From assembly GCA_019359495.1 (NCBI GenBank), contig JAHHHF010000080.1, positions 62,001 to 126,000 on the forward strand: 64,000 bases of DNA, in the 5' to 3' direction. The notes under the pieces were generated by a model. That model ran no database searches, was not told where the DNA came from, and saw only the letters and a program-made list of their open reading frames with translations. Positions within the stretch are counted from its first letter, which is position 1, and each line of letters starts with the position of its first letter. Source of the stretch: Goleter apudmare HA4340-LM2 (GTDB taxonomy: Bacteria; Cyanobacteriota; Cyanobacteriia; Cyanobacteriales; Nostocaceae). Below are positions 1 to 8,081 of the stretch, piece after piece. The position numbers were made by a program, and so were the translations under genes.

Positions 1-357
1 TTTGAGTTTCCTGATGCTAAATCAGACTTGAAACCTTGGAAGAATGACCCAGAAACCAGGGAGTTAGTCGATCCAGATTCTATAGATATCGGCTTTCACT
101 TTCCTGGTATTAGCAAGTCTTGGCAAAGTCGCAGTGTTTTGATTCAAATCCGTTTTTATCAAGACCCCGTTCATGACTCACGGCGGGCGATTGGTGTGGA
201 AGTAGCTGCATTCGACCATCGGGGCGAGGCCTGGCGACTTTCTACCGTGGAAGACTGGAGTATTGTTGGTGTGGCTGTGCCTGCTCCAGAAATTGGGGAT
301 AAGCTAAAACAGATTTGTCGTCAGATTTTAGAGGTATTTAATAAGCCAAATGATTGA
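1..357 (+). CDS. Hypothetical protein, 5' end outside window
   Basis: The reading frame is open from base 1 to a TGA at 355-357, so only the C-terminal 118 residues are visible. A TTG at 28 could serve as a start, but the frame continues upstream of it, so a longer gene is likely. The visible part is mixed and soluble, with no signal peptide or membrane segment. It contains beta-strand-like stretches such as SVLIQIRFYQD and AIGVEVAAFDHRGEAWRL, and ends in an amphipathic helix. I do not recognise the family and assign no function. Confidence 0.7.
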   Translation, partial: FEFPDAKSDLKPWKNDPETRELVDPDSIDIGFHFPGISKSWQSRSVLIQIRFYQDPVHDSRRAIGVEVAAFDHRGEAWRLSTVEDWSIVGVAVPAPEIGDKLKQICRQILEVFNKPND

Positions 358-478
358 GGTGTTTGGCTAAAGTGGTTATGATTTATGCCTTATCAAAATC
401 AACATAGACTTAAAAATTAATTCAACCTAAAGGTAGTGTTTCGGCTACGCTCAAAAAACAGGCAGAAGGTTGTAGAAA

Positions 479-892
479 TTATTGATTTTCTACCTTACAG
501 CTACCATCAGGACAGTATGGTGATTGATAAGTACTAGAACGTTTGCCAAAGAGAGTATAACGATTATCGCGGATTTGGGCGTAAAATTTGTCTCCTGCCC
601 ACTTCATCCCAGGTAATGCGCGGTAAGTGTCTACAAATACGCTGCCAACTGGCAATAATCGCCCGATTTCTTCAAATGCATCACTGCCTTGCCAACGTCT
701 TGCAGGTGTATCGCCATCAATCAAAATTATCCCCTGTTCACAATCTTGGGGTGTAATACCCCATTGGGACAGTGTTTGCTCATCTTGCATGGGAGTGTAA
801 CGAAATAGTTTCCCCTGATCTAGGGTTTCTAATAATTGCACTAAGGTAACACAAAGATTACAATTTCCGTCGTAGATTACGTAGTAGGCCAT
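479..892 (-). CDS. DCC-family thiol-disulfide oxidoreductase (DUF393)
   Basis: A 137-residue protein of the DCC (YuxK/DUF393) family. The defining motif D8-G-N-C11-N-L-C14 lies near the N-terminus, after a beta strand. This is the thioredoxin-like CxxC signature from which the family is named. Family members are thought to be thiol-disulfide oxidoreductases; the substrate is unknown. The ATG at 892 is preferred because it places the motif where the family has it. An upstream in-frame start at 913 would add seven residues that derive from an AATTCGGAGC sequence also found upstream of the DUF29 gene at 6338. The gene stands alone on the minus strand. Confidence 0.85.
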   Translation of the reverse strand: MAYYVIYDGNCNLCVTLVQLLETLDQGKLFRYTPMQDEQTLSQWGITPQDCEQGIILIDGDTPARRWQGSDAFEEIGRLLPVGSVFVDTYRALPGMKWAGDKFYAQIRDNRYTLFGKRSSTYQSPYCPDGSCKVENQ

Positions 893-1165
893 ATTGCTGC
901 GCTCCGAATTCAATTGGAATTTTGAATTGGTATTAGTATGACAGCTTTTTCAGGACGCTAATACTTGGCGATCGCTGCTTTAGTGCTAAATTTAGCCAAG
1001 CTTACAGGTAAAAACAGCTAAAACGTAGCACATACAGGCATTTTTATGCTTCTATCGTGAGTATTCTCCGTTTCATGAAGATTATCTATCCCTAGGCAGT
1101 TCTGCACAACAAGCTACTAATACTACTATCTAGAGAGTTATTTGTCACAGCCATTAGGTAGAATC

Positions 1166-1732
1166 ATGAGCGAGAACGCACTTTCATCACGTCTTTATCC
1201 CACTCGTATCGATATTCCTGCGGAAGCGCGAGTGCAAATCGTCGTACTTCTCAACCAAACTTTGGCAGCTACTTTGGATTTGAAAACCCAGGCGAAGCAA
1301 GCTCATTGGAACGTTAAAGGTACAGACTTTTATCAGTTACATGAATTGTTCGATGAATTAGCTGGTGAATTGGAAGAGTTCGTTGATTTAGTGGCTGAAA
1401 GGATTACCGCTTTGGGTGGCTATGCTTTAGGAACAGCTCGCGCTGCTGCTAGCAATTCTATTTTGCCAGAATATCCCTTTGATATTTTAGATGGTAAAGA
1501 GCATGTGACAGCGTTAGCAGACCGCTTCGCACCCTATGCTAAACATATTAGAGAAGCGATCGCCAAAACCGATGACTTGGGTGATGCAGATACTGCTGAC
1601 CTTTATACTGAAATTTCTCGCACTATTGACAAAAGGCTCTGGTTCCTAGAAGCTCATCTACAAGCTGCGGAAGTTAAGGGAGGTAATGGTGCACCAGTTA
1701 CGACTACTAAACAGCCTGCTGCTGTGAAATAA
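1166..1732 (+). CDS. dps: Dps-family ferritin-like DNA-protection protein
   Basis: A 188-residue four-helix-bundle protein of the Dps family, whose dodecamers oxidise and store iron and shield DNA under stress. The ferroxidase signature is visible: HWNVKG, then a second conserved His and an acidic stretch, then D-x3-AERI. The C-terminal tail (about 15 residues, KGGNGAPVTTTKQ) is low-complexity and probably disordered. The ATG at 1166 is chosen over an in-frame TTG at 1142 because the family-like sequence begins here. Pirin and rubrerythrin follow, so the locus looks like an oxidative-stress group. A hairpin at 1783-1809 probably terminates the transcript. Confidence 0.93.
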   Translation: MSENALSSRLYPTRIDIPAEARVQIVVLLNQTLAATLDLKTQAKQAHWNVKGTDFYQLHELFDELAGELEEFVDLVAERITALGGYALGTARAAASNSILPEYPFDILDGKEHVTALADRFAPYAKHIREAIAKTDDLGDADTADLYTEISRTIDKRLWFLEAHLQAAEVKGGNGAPVTTTKQPAAVK

Positions 1733-1782
1733 GTAATTTTCAGGCAAGAGAAGTTTATCTAACCCAATAGTATACTTTTAGT

Positions 1783-1820
1783 AAGTACGCTACTTTTAAG
1801 TGCGTACTTTTCATTTTATA
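1783..1820 (+). terminator. Probable intrinsic terminator after dps
   Basis: An 8-bp perfect inverted repeat, AAGTACGC (1783-1790) with GCGTACTT (1802-1809), with an 11-base loop and a T-rich tail, lies 50 bases after the dps stop. Confidence 0.6.
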
Positions 1821-1959
1821 TATACATACATTACTATTTAAATAGTTGAAATTGAAATTGAAATTTAAACCTAATTGCTAACTCGTAATCAAAACAAATG
1901 ACAACTAACTACGACCTAATTATTTAAGTTTTAAAAACTAACAAAAGCGAGGTAAAACC

Positions 1960-2676
1960 ATGTCTCAAACAACAAAAACCCACCTAATTCATGATAGAAA
2001 TGCTCGCGGTCATGCTCAATTTGGTTGGCTCGATAGTTACCACACATTTTCTTTCGGTAGCTTTTATGATCCCAACCGCATGGGCTTCCGCTCCTTACGG
2101 GTAATCAATGACGATCGCATCGCCCCTGGTGCTGGATTTCCTACCCACGGTCATCGGGATATGGAGATCCTCACCTATGTTTTAGAAGGTGCGGTAGAGC
2201 ATAAAGATAGCTTAGGTACAGGGTCAGTGATTCGTCCTGGTGACGCTCAGATTATGAGTGCTGGTACTGGTATAAGTCACAGTGAATTTAATCCCTCACC
2301 AACTGAACCACTCCACTTATTGCAAATCTGGATTCTTCCTGATCAGCAAGGATTAGCACCAAGGTATGAGCAAAAAGCTTTCTCTCTAGAAGAAAAGCGC
2401 GGCCAACTGCGTTTAATTGCGGCTAAAGACGGCCGGGATGGTGCGGTGACAATTCACCAAGATGTTAATTTATACGCTTCTGTTTTAGAAAGTGGTGATG
2501 TCGTTAATTATCATGTCAAACCTGGTCGTTATGCTTGGTTGCAAATAGCTCAAGGTATAGCATCCTTGAATGATGAAGAACTCAGAGCAGGTGATGGTGT
2601 ACAAATTACTGGGGAAGAACAGCTAGAAATAAGTACCAATATTGGTGCGGAAATTTTGCTTTTTGACCTAGGTTAA
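1960..2676 (+). CDS. Pirin family bicupin protein
   Basis: A 238-residue bicupin of the pirin family (YhhW-like). The N-terminal cupin carries the metal ligands expected for iron: H63-G-H65, then H107-S-E109. It has the family phrases [21 protein letters not shown] and [13 protein letters not shown]. The C-terminal cupin lacks the metal ligands, as usual. Bacterial relatives include quercetin 2,3-dioxygenases, but the physiological substrate here is not known. The start has a purine-rich GCGAGG ribosome-binding site seven bases upstream. It is followed by a repeat hairpin (2701-2772) and a convergent rubrerythrin. Confidence 0.92.
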   Translation: MSQTTKTHLIHDRNARGHAQFGWLDSYHTFSFGSFYDPNRMGFRSLRVINDDRIAPGAGFPTHGHRDMEILTYVLEGAVEHKDSLGTGSVIRPGDAQIMSAGTGISHSEFNPSPTEPLHLLQIWILPDQQGLAPRYEQKAFSLEEKRGQLRLIAAKDGRDGAVTIHQDVNLYASVLESGDVVNYHVKPGRYAWLQIAQGIASLNDEELRAGDGVQITGEEQLEISTNIGAEILLFDLG

Positions 2677-2700
2677 AGGTTTTAGTAGGTAAAAAATATG

Positions 2701-2772
2701 ATTCAATCGTAGGGGCACGGCATCAATAAGACGATTGAATTCACCAAAAAATTATAGGTGCCGTGCCCCTAC
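2701..2772. repeat. Interleaved inverted-repeat element
   Basis: Two inverted repeats interleave. ATTCAATCGT (2701-2710) pairs with ACGATTGAAT (2731-2740), and GTAGGGGCACGGCA (2709-2722) pairs with TGCCGTGCCCCTAC (2759-2772). The stems overlap by two bases, so the hairpins are mutually exclusive or form a pseudoknot. It lies between the convergent pirin and rubrerythrin genes and could terminate both. Confidence 0.75.
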
Positions 2773-2846
2773 CTACTACACCAGGTCGGTGGACTTTGCC
2801 TGTGTAGTAGCGAATTATATTCGCCTAAAACTTTTCAAACATGCTC

Positions 2847-3560
2847 TTAAGCAGCAATCTTTTCTTCCAGTGGTTTAAAAGTTTTTTTACTCGCACCACA
2901 AATAGGACAATACCAATCATCAGGAATTGCTTCAAAAGGCGTACCAGGAGCAATTCCGGAATCAGGATCACCTGCAACGGGATCGTAAATCATACTGCAT
3001 TGTCTGCAAATCCATTTACGAGTTTGAGGATCTGTGCTTACAACTTTGGTTGTGGCTTGTCCACCATTCAAAACTTCTAAGGCTTCAGCATAGCGATCGG
3101 CATGGTAATGTTCAACAGATTTTAGCAAGCCAAAACGATGTGCAGCTTCTCGAAAAGTGTTGGCATGATCTGTAGATTCTTGAACTTGCTTGAGAAATTC
3201 TTCAGCAGCCGGATTGTGACGATCGCGTTGAGCCGCAGCAGCGAAATCTGGATACATTGTAGTGTATTCATAGGTTTCACCCTCGATTGCTAAAGATAAG
3301 CAACGAGACATGATTTCTCGCTTTTGTTCATCAGTTAAAGCATCTGGATTTTCTACAACCAGTTCTGGATGTAGTAGCACAAAATGTGCAAAAGCATGTT
3401 CAGTTTCCTGTTCTGCTGTTTCTTTAAAAAGTTTAGCTAGGTCTTTAAACCCAAGTTGACGCGCCACCTCCGCGAAAAAAAGATACTTACGATTTGCCAT
3501 CGATTCACCACCAAAGGCGGCTTCTAAGTTTTGCAAAGTCGTAAAGTTTGACAAATTCAT
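2847..3560 (-). CDS. rbr: Rubrerythrin (diiron domain plus C-terminal rubredoxin domain)
   Basis: A 237-residue rubrerythrin. The N-terminal ferritin-like domain has diiron-ligand patterns ([36 protein letters not shown]). The C-terminal domain is a complete rubredoxin with two CxxC pairs (ICRQC and YCPIC). Such proteins reduce hydrogen peroxide with electrons passed through rubredoxin. In Anabaena a rubrerythrin (RbrA) next to a Dps gene is known, and the arrangement here fits that. The start at 3560 is chosen because [19 protein letters not shown] is a typical family N-terminus. A TTG-type start at 3587 would add nine unsupported residues. Confidence 0.95.
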   Translation of the reverse strand: MNLSNFTTLQNLEAAFGGESMANRKYLFFAEVARQLGFKDLAKLFKETAEQETEHAFAHFVLLHPELVVENPDALTDEQKREIMSRCLSLAIEGETYEYTTMYPDFAAAAQRDRHNPAAEEFLKQVQESTDHANTFREAAHRFGLLKSVEHYHADRYAEALEVLNGGQATTKVVSTDPQTRKWICRQCSMIYDPVAGDPDSGIAPGTPFEAIPDDWYCPICGASKKTFKPLEEKIAA

Positions 3561-3769
3561 AATTTTTAGATGCCTGTGAAGTGACATTTCGTAGCGAAAA
3601 CAGACTTTAAAGTTGGGTAAATGAGCTTATATAAACATGATAAAACCAGCCTATATCCACTCACCCGTTTTGTTGGCTGTTCCAGGACAATTATAAAACT
3701 GAAAAGTTTCGTGACTGAGAAATTACATTTTTCATTTATATAGCAGGGAACACGGAATAGGGAATAGTT

Positions 3770-3800
3770 GACAAATAACAAATGACAAATAACAGCCATT
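3770..3800. repeat. Short degenerate tandem repeat (TGACAAATAACAAA-type)
   Basis: The stretch GACAAATAACAAATGACAAATAAC is a short direct repeat of about 15 bases between the rubrerythrin promoter region and the membrane-fusion gene. Similar low-complexity spacers occur near 53,400 and 54,015. No function is visible. Confidence 0.5.
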
Positions 3801-3838
3801 GTCAGTTATTTTTAATTACACCGCCCTACTTATACCAA

Positions 3839-5173
3839 TTAAAAAGTCTCAGCAACAATTGGTACACCATCTCTCAAATTAAATAAACCTGAAACAATAA
3901 TTTTTTCATCTGGTTGCAATCCTGAAAGAACTTGATAATTATTCCGTTTGGGATTGCCTAACTTTACTTGCTTTTGTCGAGCTACTAACCGAGAAACACC
4001 TTCTGGGGATGTTTCTGTTTGTGCGACGTAAACAAAAGTATTTCCCGCTATGCGAGAGACGGCTGTCGTGGGGATTAGGATACCAGGACGTTGATTCCAA
4101 ATCACTCGCGCCCGTACTAATTGATTTGCTTTGAGCCGACCTTGAGAGTTGTTCAAGAGCGCTTTTATCTGTATTGGTTGAGTGTTATTTTCGGGATTGG
4201 GAGCAATAGAAAATACCTGACTGATACCCAAAATTTGACCTTGTCCGCCCATTAATTGTACTGGTATTCCCTTCTGTAATTGGGGTAAACGTTCATGTGG
4301 TACGGAAATTTTGATTTCTAAAGGTTGATTCTGAGTGATTGTAGCTACTGGTATGGCAGGATTTACTAAATCACCAACTTTCACGGGGATATCGCCAATT
4401 GTGCCATCGACAGGAGCGATAATTCTGTAGTTTTGGAGTTGGAGGGCTGTATGAGACTGAGTTTGCTGCAATGCTGTTTCAGCTTGAGACACCGCGGCTT
4501 GTAGCGATCGCATTTTAATGTCAATTGCACCAAGTTTGCTTCTAGCTGTGGCTAGTTTATCGGCATACTGATCTCGCATCCGTCGAGGTACAGCACCTTC
4601 TGCGGCCAGACTTGCATACCTTTCATAATCTTGCTGATTCAATCTGATATCAGTCAAGCTGGAAAACCTTTCGGCTTGCAGAGATTGCAGTGTAGCGCGA
4701 GCATTTTCTAGTTGTACCTGAGCTACTCGATTAGTAGCCATATCAATCCCGTTGATCGCGCCTTGCTGTCTAGGATTGACTTGAATAACTGCTGTACCTT
4801 TGACTACTGGATCTCCCAATTTGACAAATATTTGGGTAACTTGACCCTGAATAGTTGGTTGCAGTTTGATTGAGTAGCGGGACTCCAAGCTAGCAACAAA
4901 ATCTGAACTGTCTTCAACTAAGCCTGTTTGGACTGGGGATAGTTTGACACGTACTCCTAAAGGTTGAGCGTTAGTAGGTGAAGTTGCTGGAGGTGCAGGA
5001 ATCAGCAATCGCCAAACTAAAGCTGTGCCACCGCCAATCAGCAGTAGTGCGGCTAACCATAACCTCGGCCACGATCTGGTATGAGGAGATGACTCCAAGA
5101 ATGCAGCTGGTGACTCTAATGGCGTTTGTACAAAATTTTCTTGATTATCAGCTTGTGGTTCAGGGGATGTCAT
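3839..5173 (-). CDS. Membrane fusion protein of RND/HlyD type (periplasmic adaptor)
   Basis: A 444-residue periplasmic adaptor. It has a cytoplasmic head of about 35 residues and one membrane anchor (about 37-57, LWLAALLLIGGGTALVW). A lipoyl-like half, a coiled-coil hairpin (about 150-250), the second lipoyl half (YRIIAPVDGTIGDIPVKVGD) and beta-barrel domains follow. Such adaptors link an inner-membrane RND or ABC pump to a TolC-type outer-membrane channel. No pump gene is adjacent, so it is an orphan adaptor, perhaps used with a pump elsewhere. The ATG at 5173 gives a normal family architecture. Confidence 0.88.
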   Translation of the reverse strand: MTSPEPQADNQENFVQTPLESPAAFLESSPHTRSWPRLWLAALLLIGGGTALVWRLLIPAPPATSPTNAQPLGVRVKLSPVQTGLVEDSSDFVASLESRYSIKLQPTIQGQVTQIFVKLGDPVVKGTAVIQVNPRQQGAINGIDMATNRVAQVQLENARATLQSLQAERFSSLTDIRLNQQDYERYASLAAEGAVPRRMRDQYADKLATARSKLGAIDIKMRSLQAAVSQAETALQQTQSHTALQLQNYRIIAPVDGTIGDIPVKVGDLVNPAIPVATITQNQPLEIKISVPHERLPQLQKGIPVQLMGGQGQILGISQVFSIAPNPENNTQPIQIKALLNNSQGRLKANQLVRARVIWNQRPGILIPTTAVSRIAGNTFVYVAQTETSPEGVSRLVARQKQVKLGNPKRNNYQVLSGLQPDEKIIVSGLFNLRDGVPIVAETF

Positions 5174-5545
5174 GATCTACAGGGAACCTAAAAAAATTAA
5201 CTAGAACTACATCAGGATTTGGGTTTTTAATATGGAAATTAATTATTTAGCATGAGGTTCTCTGGCAAATTATTTGTTAACTCATCCAAATATACTGCTT
5301 TTAGAATTGGGTCTAATCTATCAAAAGGTGAGTGATAAAATTCTTTTGAGTAGTTAGCTATCCGGAAAATTTTATGATTTTGTTATCAAAGGAAAATATT
5401 GCCAGTATTTCCACAAGTCAAGTTTTTAGATCATTAAAATTTTATACTACTTAAAATCAAAAGTGACTCAGTATTGGTAATCGGGAAAACCCTGAGCCAG
5501 TAACTAGTTCCTCATCATGATTTTCTCTGAAATCCAATGTAATTT
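5174..5545. other. Intergenic region without recognised feature
   Basis: An AT-rich spacer between the membrane-fusion gene and the LysR remnant. It probably holds the promoter of the membrane-fusion gene. I see no ORF, repeat or RNA. Confidence 0.4.
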
Positions 5546-5824
5546 TTATTTAACTAACTTAGATAAATTTTGATGTAAGTTATCTAATGGAGATGATAGC
5601 AATGTCTCTTCAAATGTTTTTGCAAGTGCCGTTTGAAAACGTTGCCGATGCTTGAGTTTAAAAAATGGTCGAACTATCTCAACATCCATACTGGGTTTAT
5701 TTTTATTATCAATAATTCTCATGGTACGCAGAGTACCAAGTTGCAGTTCTTTTCTTACCATCAGATCAGAAATTCCCGTTGCACCTACGCCGCCTTCAAT
5801 AGCTGCTTTTGCCACATGAGTTTC
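5546..5824 (-). pseudogene. Remnant of a LysR-type regulator (C-terminal effector domain only)
   Basis: About 92 codons resemble the last third of a LysR-type regulator of the CbbR/NdhR kind (THVAKAAIEGGVGATGISDLMVRKELQLGTL). The similarity begins abruptly just after an in-frame TGA at 5825-5827. No helix-turn-helix domain or first half of the effector domain is present upstream, where the DUF29 gene already ends at 5874. A GTG at 5815 could start an 89-residue product, but it could not bind DNA. I read it as a decayed gene. Confidence 0.7.
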
Positions 5825-5873
5825 TCACGTGCTGTTCAAAAGAATAGATTTTAGACGCTGACGATCAGCAAAA

Positions 5874-6338
5874 CTACAAATCAATCGCATCTGGCAAAAA
5901 CTCAGCATCAAGAACTTGGACGATAGGATAAGGGCAATCCACTGGAAACCTATCCAGTGAGAGTTCTGTTTCATTACTAGCTGCTTTACGACCCCGACGA
6001 TAGCACTCAGCTAAAACTTCCTCTGGATAAGACTTGAGACTAGGACTTTCTTGCAGCAAATCTACAATTTGGTTGCGTTGCTCATCAATCGTATTTTGCC
6101 AAGAGCCACTGCGTAAACTAGGTTGATATTGCCACTTCAGCAAATGTTGTAACAAAACCTCTAAGCGACTCTTTAATTCTCGTCTTTCCGACCTCCCCAA
6201 GCTTTCAATCTCCTCAATCACAGCCTCCCAGTCCACCTGTCCCAATTGTCCCGCACGAATTAGCTGTACCGTATTTTCCGTCCATGCGACAAAGTCTGTT
6301 TCATACAAACGGTTTAAAGTTTTGGGAATCTGGGTCAT
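5874..6338 (-). CDS. DUF29 family protein
   Basis: A 154-residue protein of the DUF29 family, which is greatly expanded in cyanobacteria and has no firmly known function. The family signature is clear: LYETDFVAWTENTVQLIRAG at the N-terminus, then the helix W-x-A-V-I-E-E-I-E-S-L-G-R-S-E-R-R-E-L, then the conserved LLQHLLKW stretch. The ATG at 6338 matches the usual family start. An in-frame ATG at 6359 would add seven residues from a repeated AATTCGGAGC sequence. It sits just downstream of lnt on the same strand (35-bp gap) and may be co-transcribed. Confidence 0.9.
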   Translation of the reverse strand: MTQIPKTLNRLYETDFVAWTENTVQLIRAGQLGQVDWEAVIEEIESLGRSERRELKSRLEVLLQHLLKWQYQPSLRSGSWQNTIDEQRNQIVDLLQESPSLKSYPEEVLAECYRRGRKAASNETELSLDRFPVDCPYPIVQVLDAEFLPDAIDL

Positions 6339-6373
6339 GTCGCTTTGCTCCGAATTCAAAATTCACCAATAAA

Positions 6374-7984
6374 TTAATCATGAATGTGATGATGCTGCCA
6401 GAGGATGTTAATTACCCAACCTAAAGCCGCTAATCCTAATAGTAAAGGTGTCAACCAATCACCCCAACGCACATATAAAGTCTGTGTTTGTCGTCGATAA
6501 ATAGTTTCGGCGTGGGTTTCGTAGGTGTTGTATCCAGAGATCCATAAGGTTCTACCATGAGGATCTACAAAACCTGAATATCCCGTATTGGTGGCGCGTA
6601 TTGCCCAGCGATCGCTTTCGATGGCGCGCATGATATCCTGTGCATGATGCTGGAATGGCATGGCAGCACTGTAATGGGCATCGTTAGAAGAACTGAGAAT
6701 GAATTGCCCACCAGCCGCAGCTTGGCGGCGAAACACTTCGGGAAAGGCGGATTCGTAACAAATTCCCGCGATCGCCCGACCAAATGGTGTGTCAAAATTT
6801 TGATTTGCTGCGCCTGGAATTTGGTGTGCCTCCAGAGGCGACAAGCGCTGAATAATCCCGCCGAAAATTCCTTCAAAGGGAATATATTCACCTAGAGGTA
6901 CAAGTTTTGATTTGTCGTAACGGCTAAAAATTTCCCCTTTACCAGTGACGGTAAATAAACTAATTGCATAACTACGTCCCTGTTCTCCAAAGGCGCCAAT
7001 CCATGCCAAAATACCTTTTTCCTTGACTGCTGAGACAAAGGCAGTGGTCATTAAATTACGCTGGAAAATCGGTAATGCGCCTTCGGGAGTGAGGACTGCG
7101 TCTACACCTTGATCTGCTAACGTGAGATATCCATTGGTGTAGCTTTCGACGACACGATAAAATCCTTGGGGACGGAGTAAGACGCCGTTGGGGATGTTAC
7201 CTTGAATGATGCCAATTTTTAAGGCGTCTGCTGGTGGTTGGGCTAGGGGTTGTATGTATAGTAGCCAGCCTGTGAGGTGAGAGGTGATGAGTAGGGCTGT
7301 AGCTACTGCTAAGTATTTGATATTTGGGTTAAGGAACCGCAGAGGCGCAGAGGAAGCAGAGGAAGTTGGACGATGATTAATCCACCCTTCGGCTAATAAA
7401 CCGTTAACGGCAACGATGACTGCTGTAATGGTACTGGTTCCGGAGAGTTGACCGAGATGTAAGAGGATGAGGTTTTGTGGTGATTGGGTGTAAGCTAGTG
7501 AACTCCACCACAAGGGGCTAGCACTCCACAGGGCTTCTAAGGCACACCACAAAGATGTGCCGATTAGTATACGTAGTCCTGGGTTTTGCTGTTTCAAACG
7601 TCCTAGACAAAATGCCCAAACGGAAACAAATAAACCTCCCCAGAGGCTAATAAACAGCCAACAAAAGCAGGTAATAATTAAACTCGGCCACCACGGCACA
7701 CCTAACCAAGTCATGGGGTGAATACCTGTAATCCAGAATAGGGCGGTGCCGTGAAAACCCACACCCCAGGCGAGGGGTAGGAGAGAGGGGTTTTTAAGCT
7801 TGCTGGAACTGATAACCAACACCCACAAAGGAACTAGGGCAATCCCAGCTAGAAACCATGCACCCACAGGGGCGACGGTTAGCCCCATGAAGATCCCAGC
7901 AGTTAATGCAATTAGGTGAGGAAGCAAGGCAGTTAATCTGTTGCTTTGCTTCCATTGTTTTTTATTGGGTGTTGCTGATTTCAT
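6374..7984 (-). CDS. lnt: Apolipoprotein N-acyltransferase
   Basis: A 536-residue Lnt, the inner-membrane enzyme that adds the third acyl chain to the N-terminal cysteine of lipoproteins. About seven or eight hydrophobic helices in the first 250 residues precede a periplasmic nitrilase-type domain. The catalytic triad is visible: E301 in TPEGALP, K360 in YDKSKLVPLGEY, and C409 in GICYESAFPE. A last membrane helix (LLLGLAALGWVINILW) closes the protein. The C-terminus overlaps nothing; DUF29 follows. Several predicted lipoproteins in this window (25.8, 54.0 and 54.7 kb) would be substrates. Confidence 0.94.
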   Translation of the reverse strand: MKSATPNKKQWKQSNRLTALLPHLIALTAGIFMGLTVAPVGAWFLAGIALVPLWVLVISSSKLKNPSLLPLAWGVGFHGTALFWITGIHPMTWLGVPWWPSLIITCFCWLFISLWGGLFVSVWAFCLGRLKQQNPGLRILIGTSLWCALEALWSASPLWWSSLAYTQSPQNLILLHLGQLSGTSTITAVIVAVNGLLAEGWINHRPTSSASSAPLRFLNPNIKYLAVATALLITSHLTGWLLYIQPLAQPPADALKIGIIQGNIPNGVLLRPQGFYRVVESYTNGYLTLADQGVDAVLTPEGALPIFQRNLMTTAFVSAVKEKGILAWIGAFGEQGRSYAISLFTVTGKGEIFSRYDKSKLVPLGEYIPFEGIFGGIIQRLSPLEAHQIPGAANQNFDTPFGRAIAGICYESAFPEVFRRQAAAGGQFILSSSNDAHYSAAMPFQHHAQDIMRAIESDRWAIRATNTGYSGFVDPHGRTLWISGYNTYETHAETIYRRQTQTLYVRWGDWLTPLLLGLAALGWVINILWQHHHIHD

Positions 7985-8019
7985 TGATGAAAATGATTTT
8001 GTGCTGCACTAAAAAACAT

Positions 8020-8049
8020 TGTAGAGACGCAAAATATTACGTCTCTACA
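8020..8049. terminator. Palindrome after gyrA, probable terminator
   Basis: TGTAGAGACG (8020-8029) and CGTCTCTACA (8040-8049) form a 10-bp perfect stem with a 10-base loop. It lies 33 bases beyond the gyrA stop in the direction of transcription. Related agacg/cgtct palindromes lie behind other genes (31,104; 49,446). Confidence 0.5.
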
Positions 8050-8081
8050 TCCAAATTCATACCTCGATTCAGCAACGCTGT

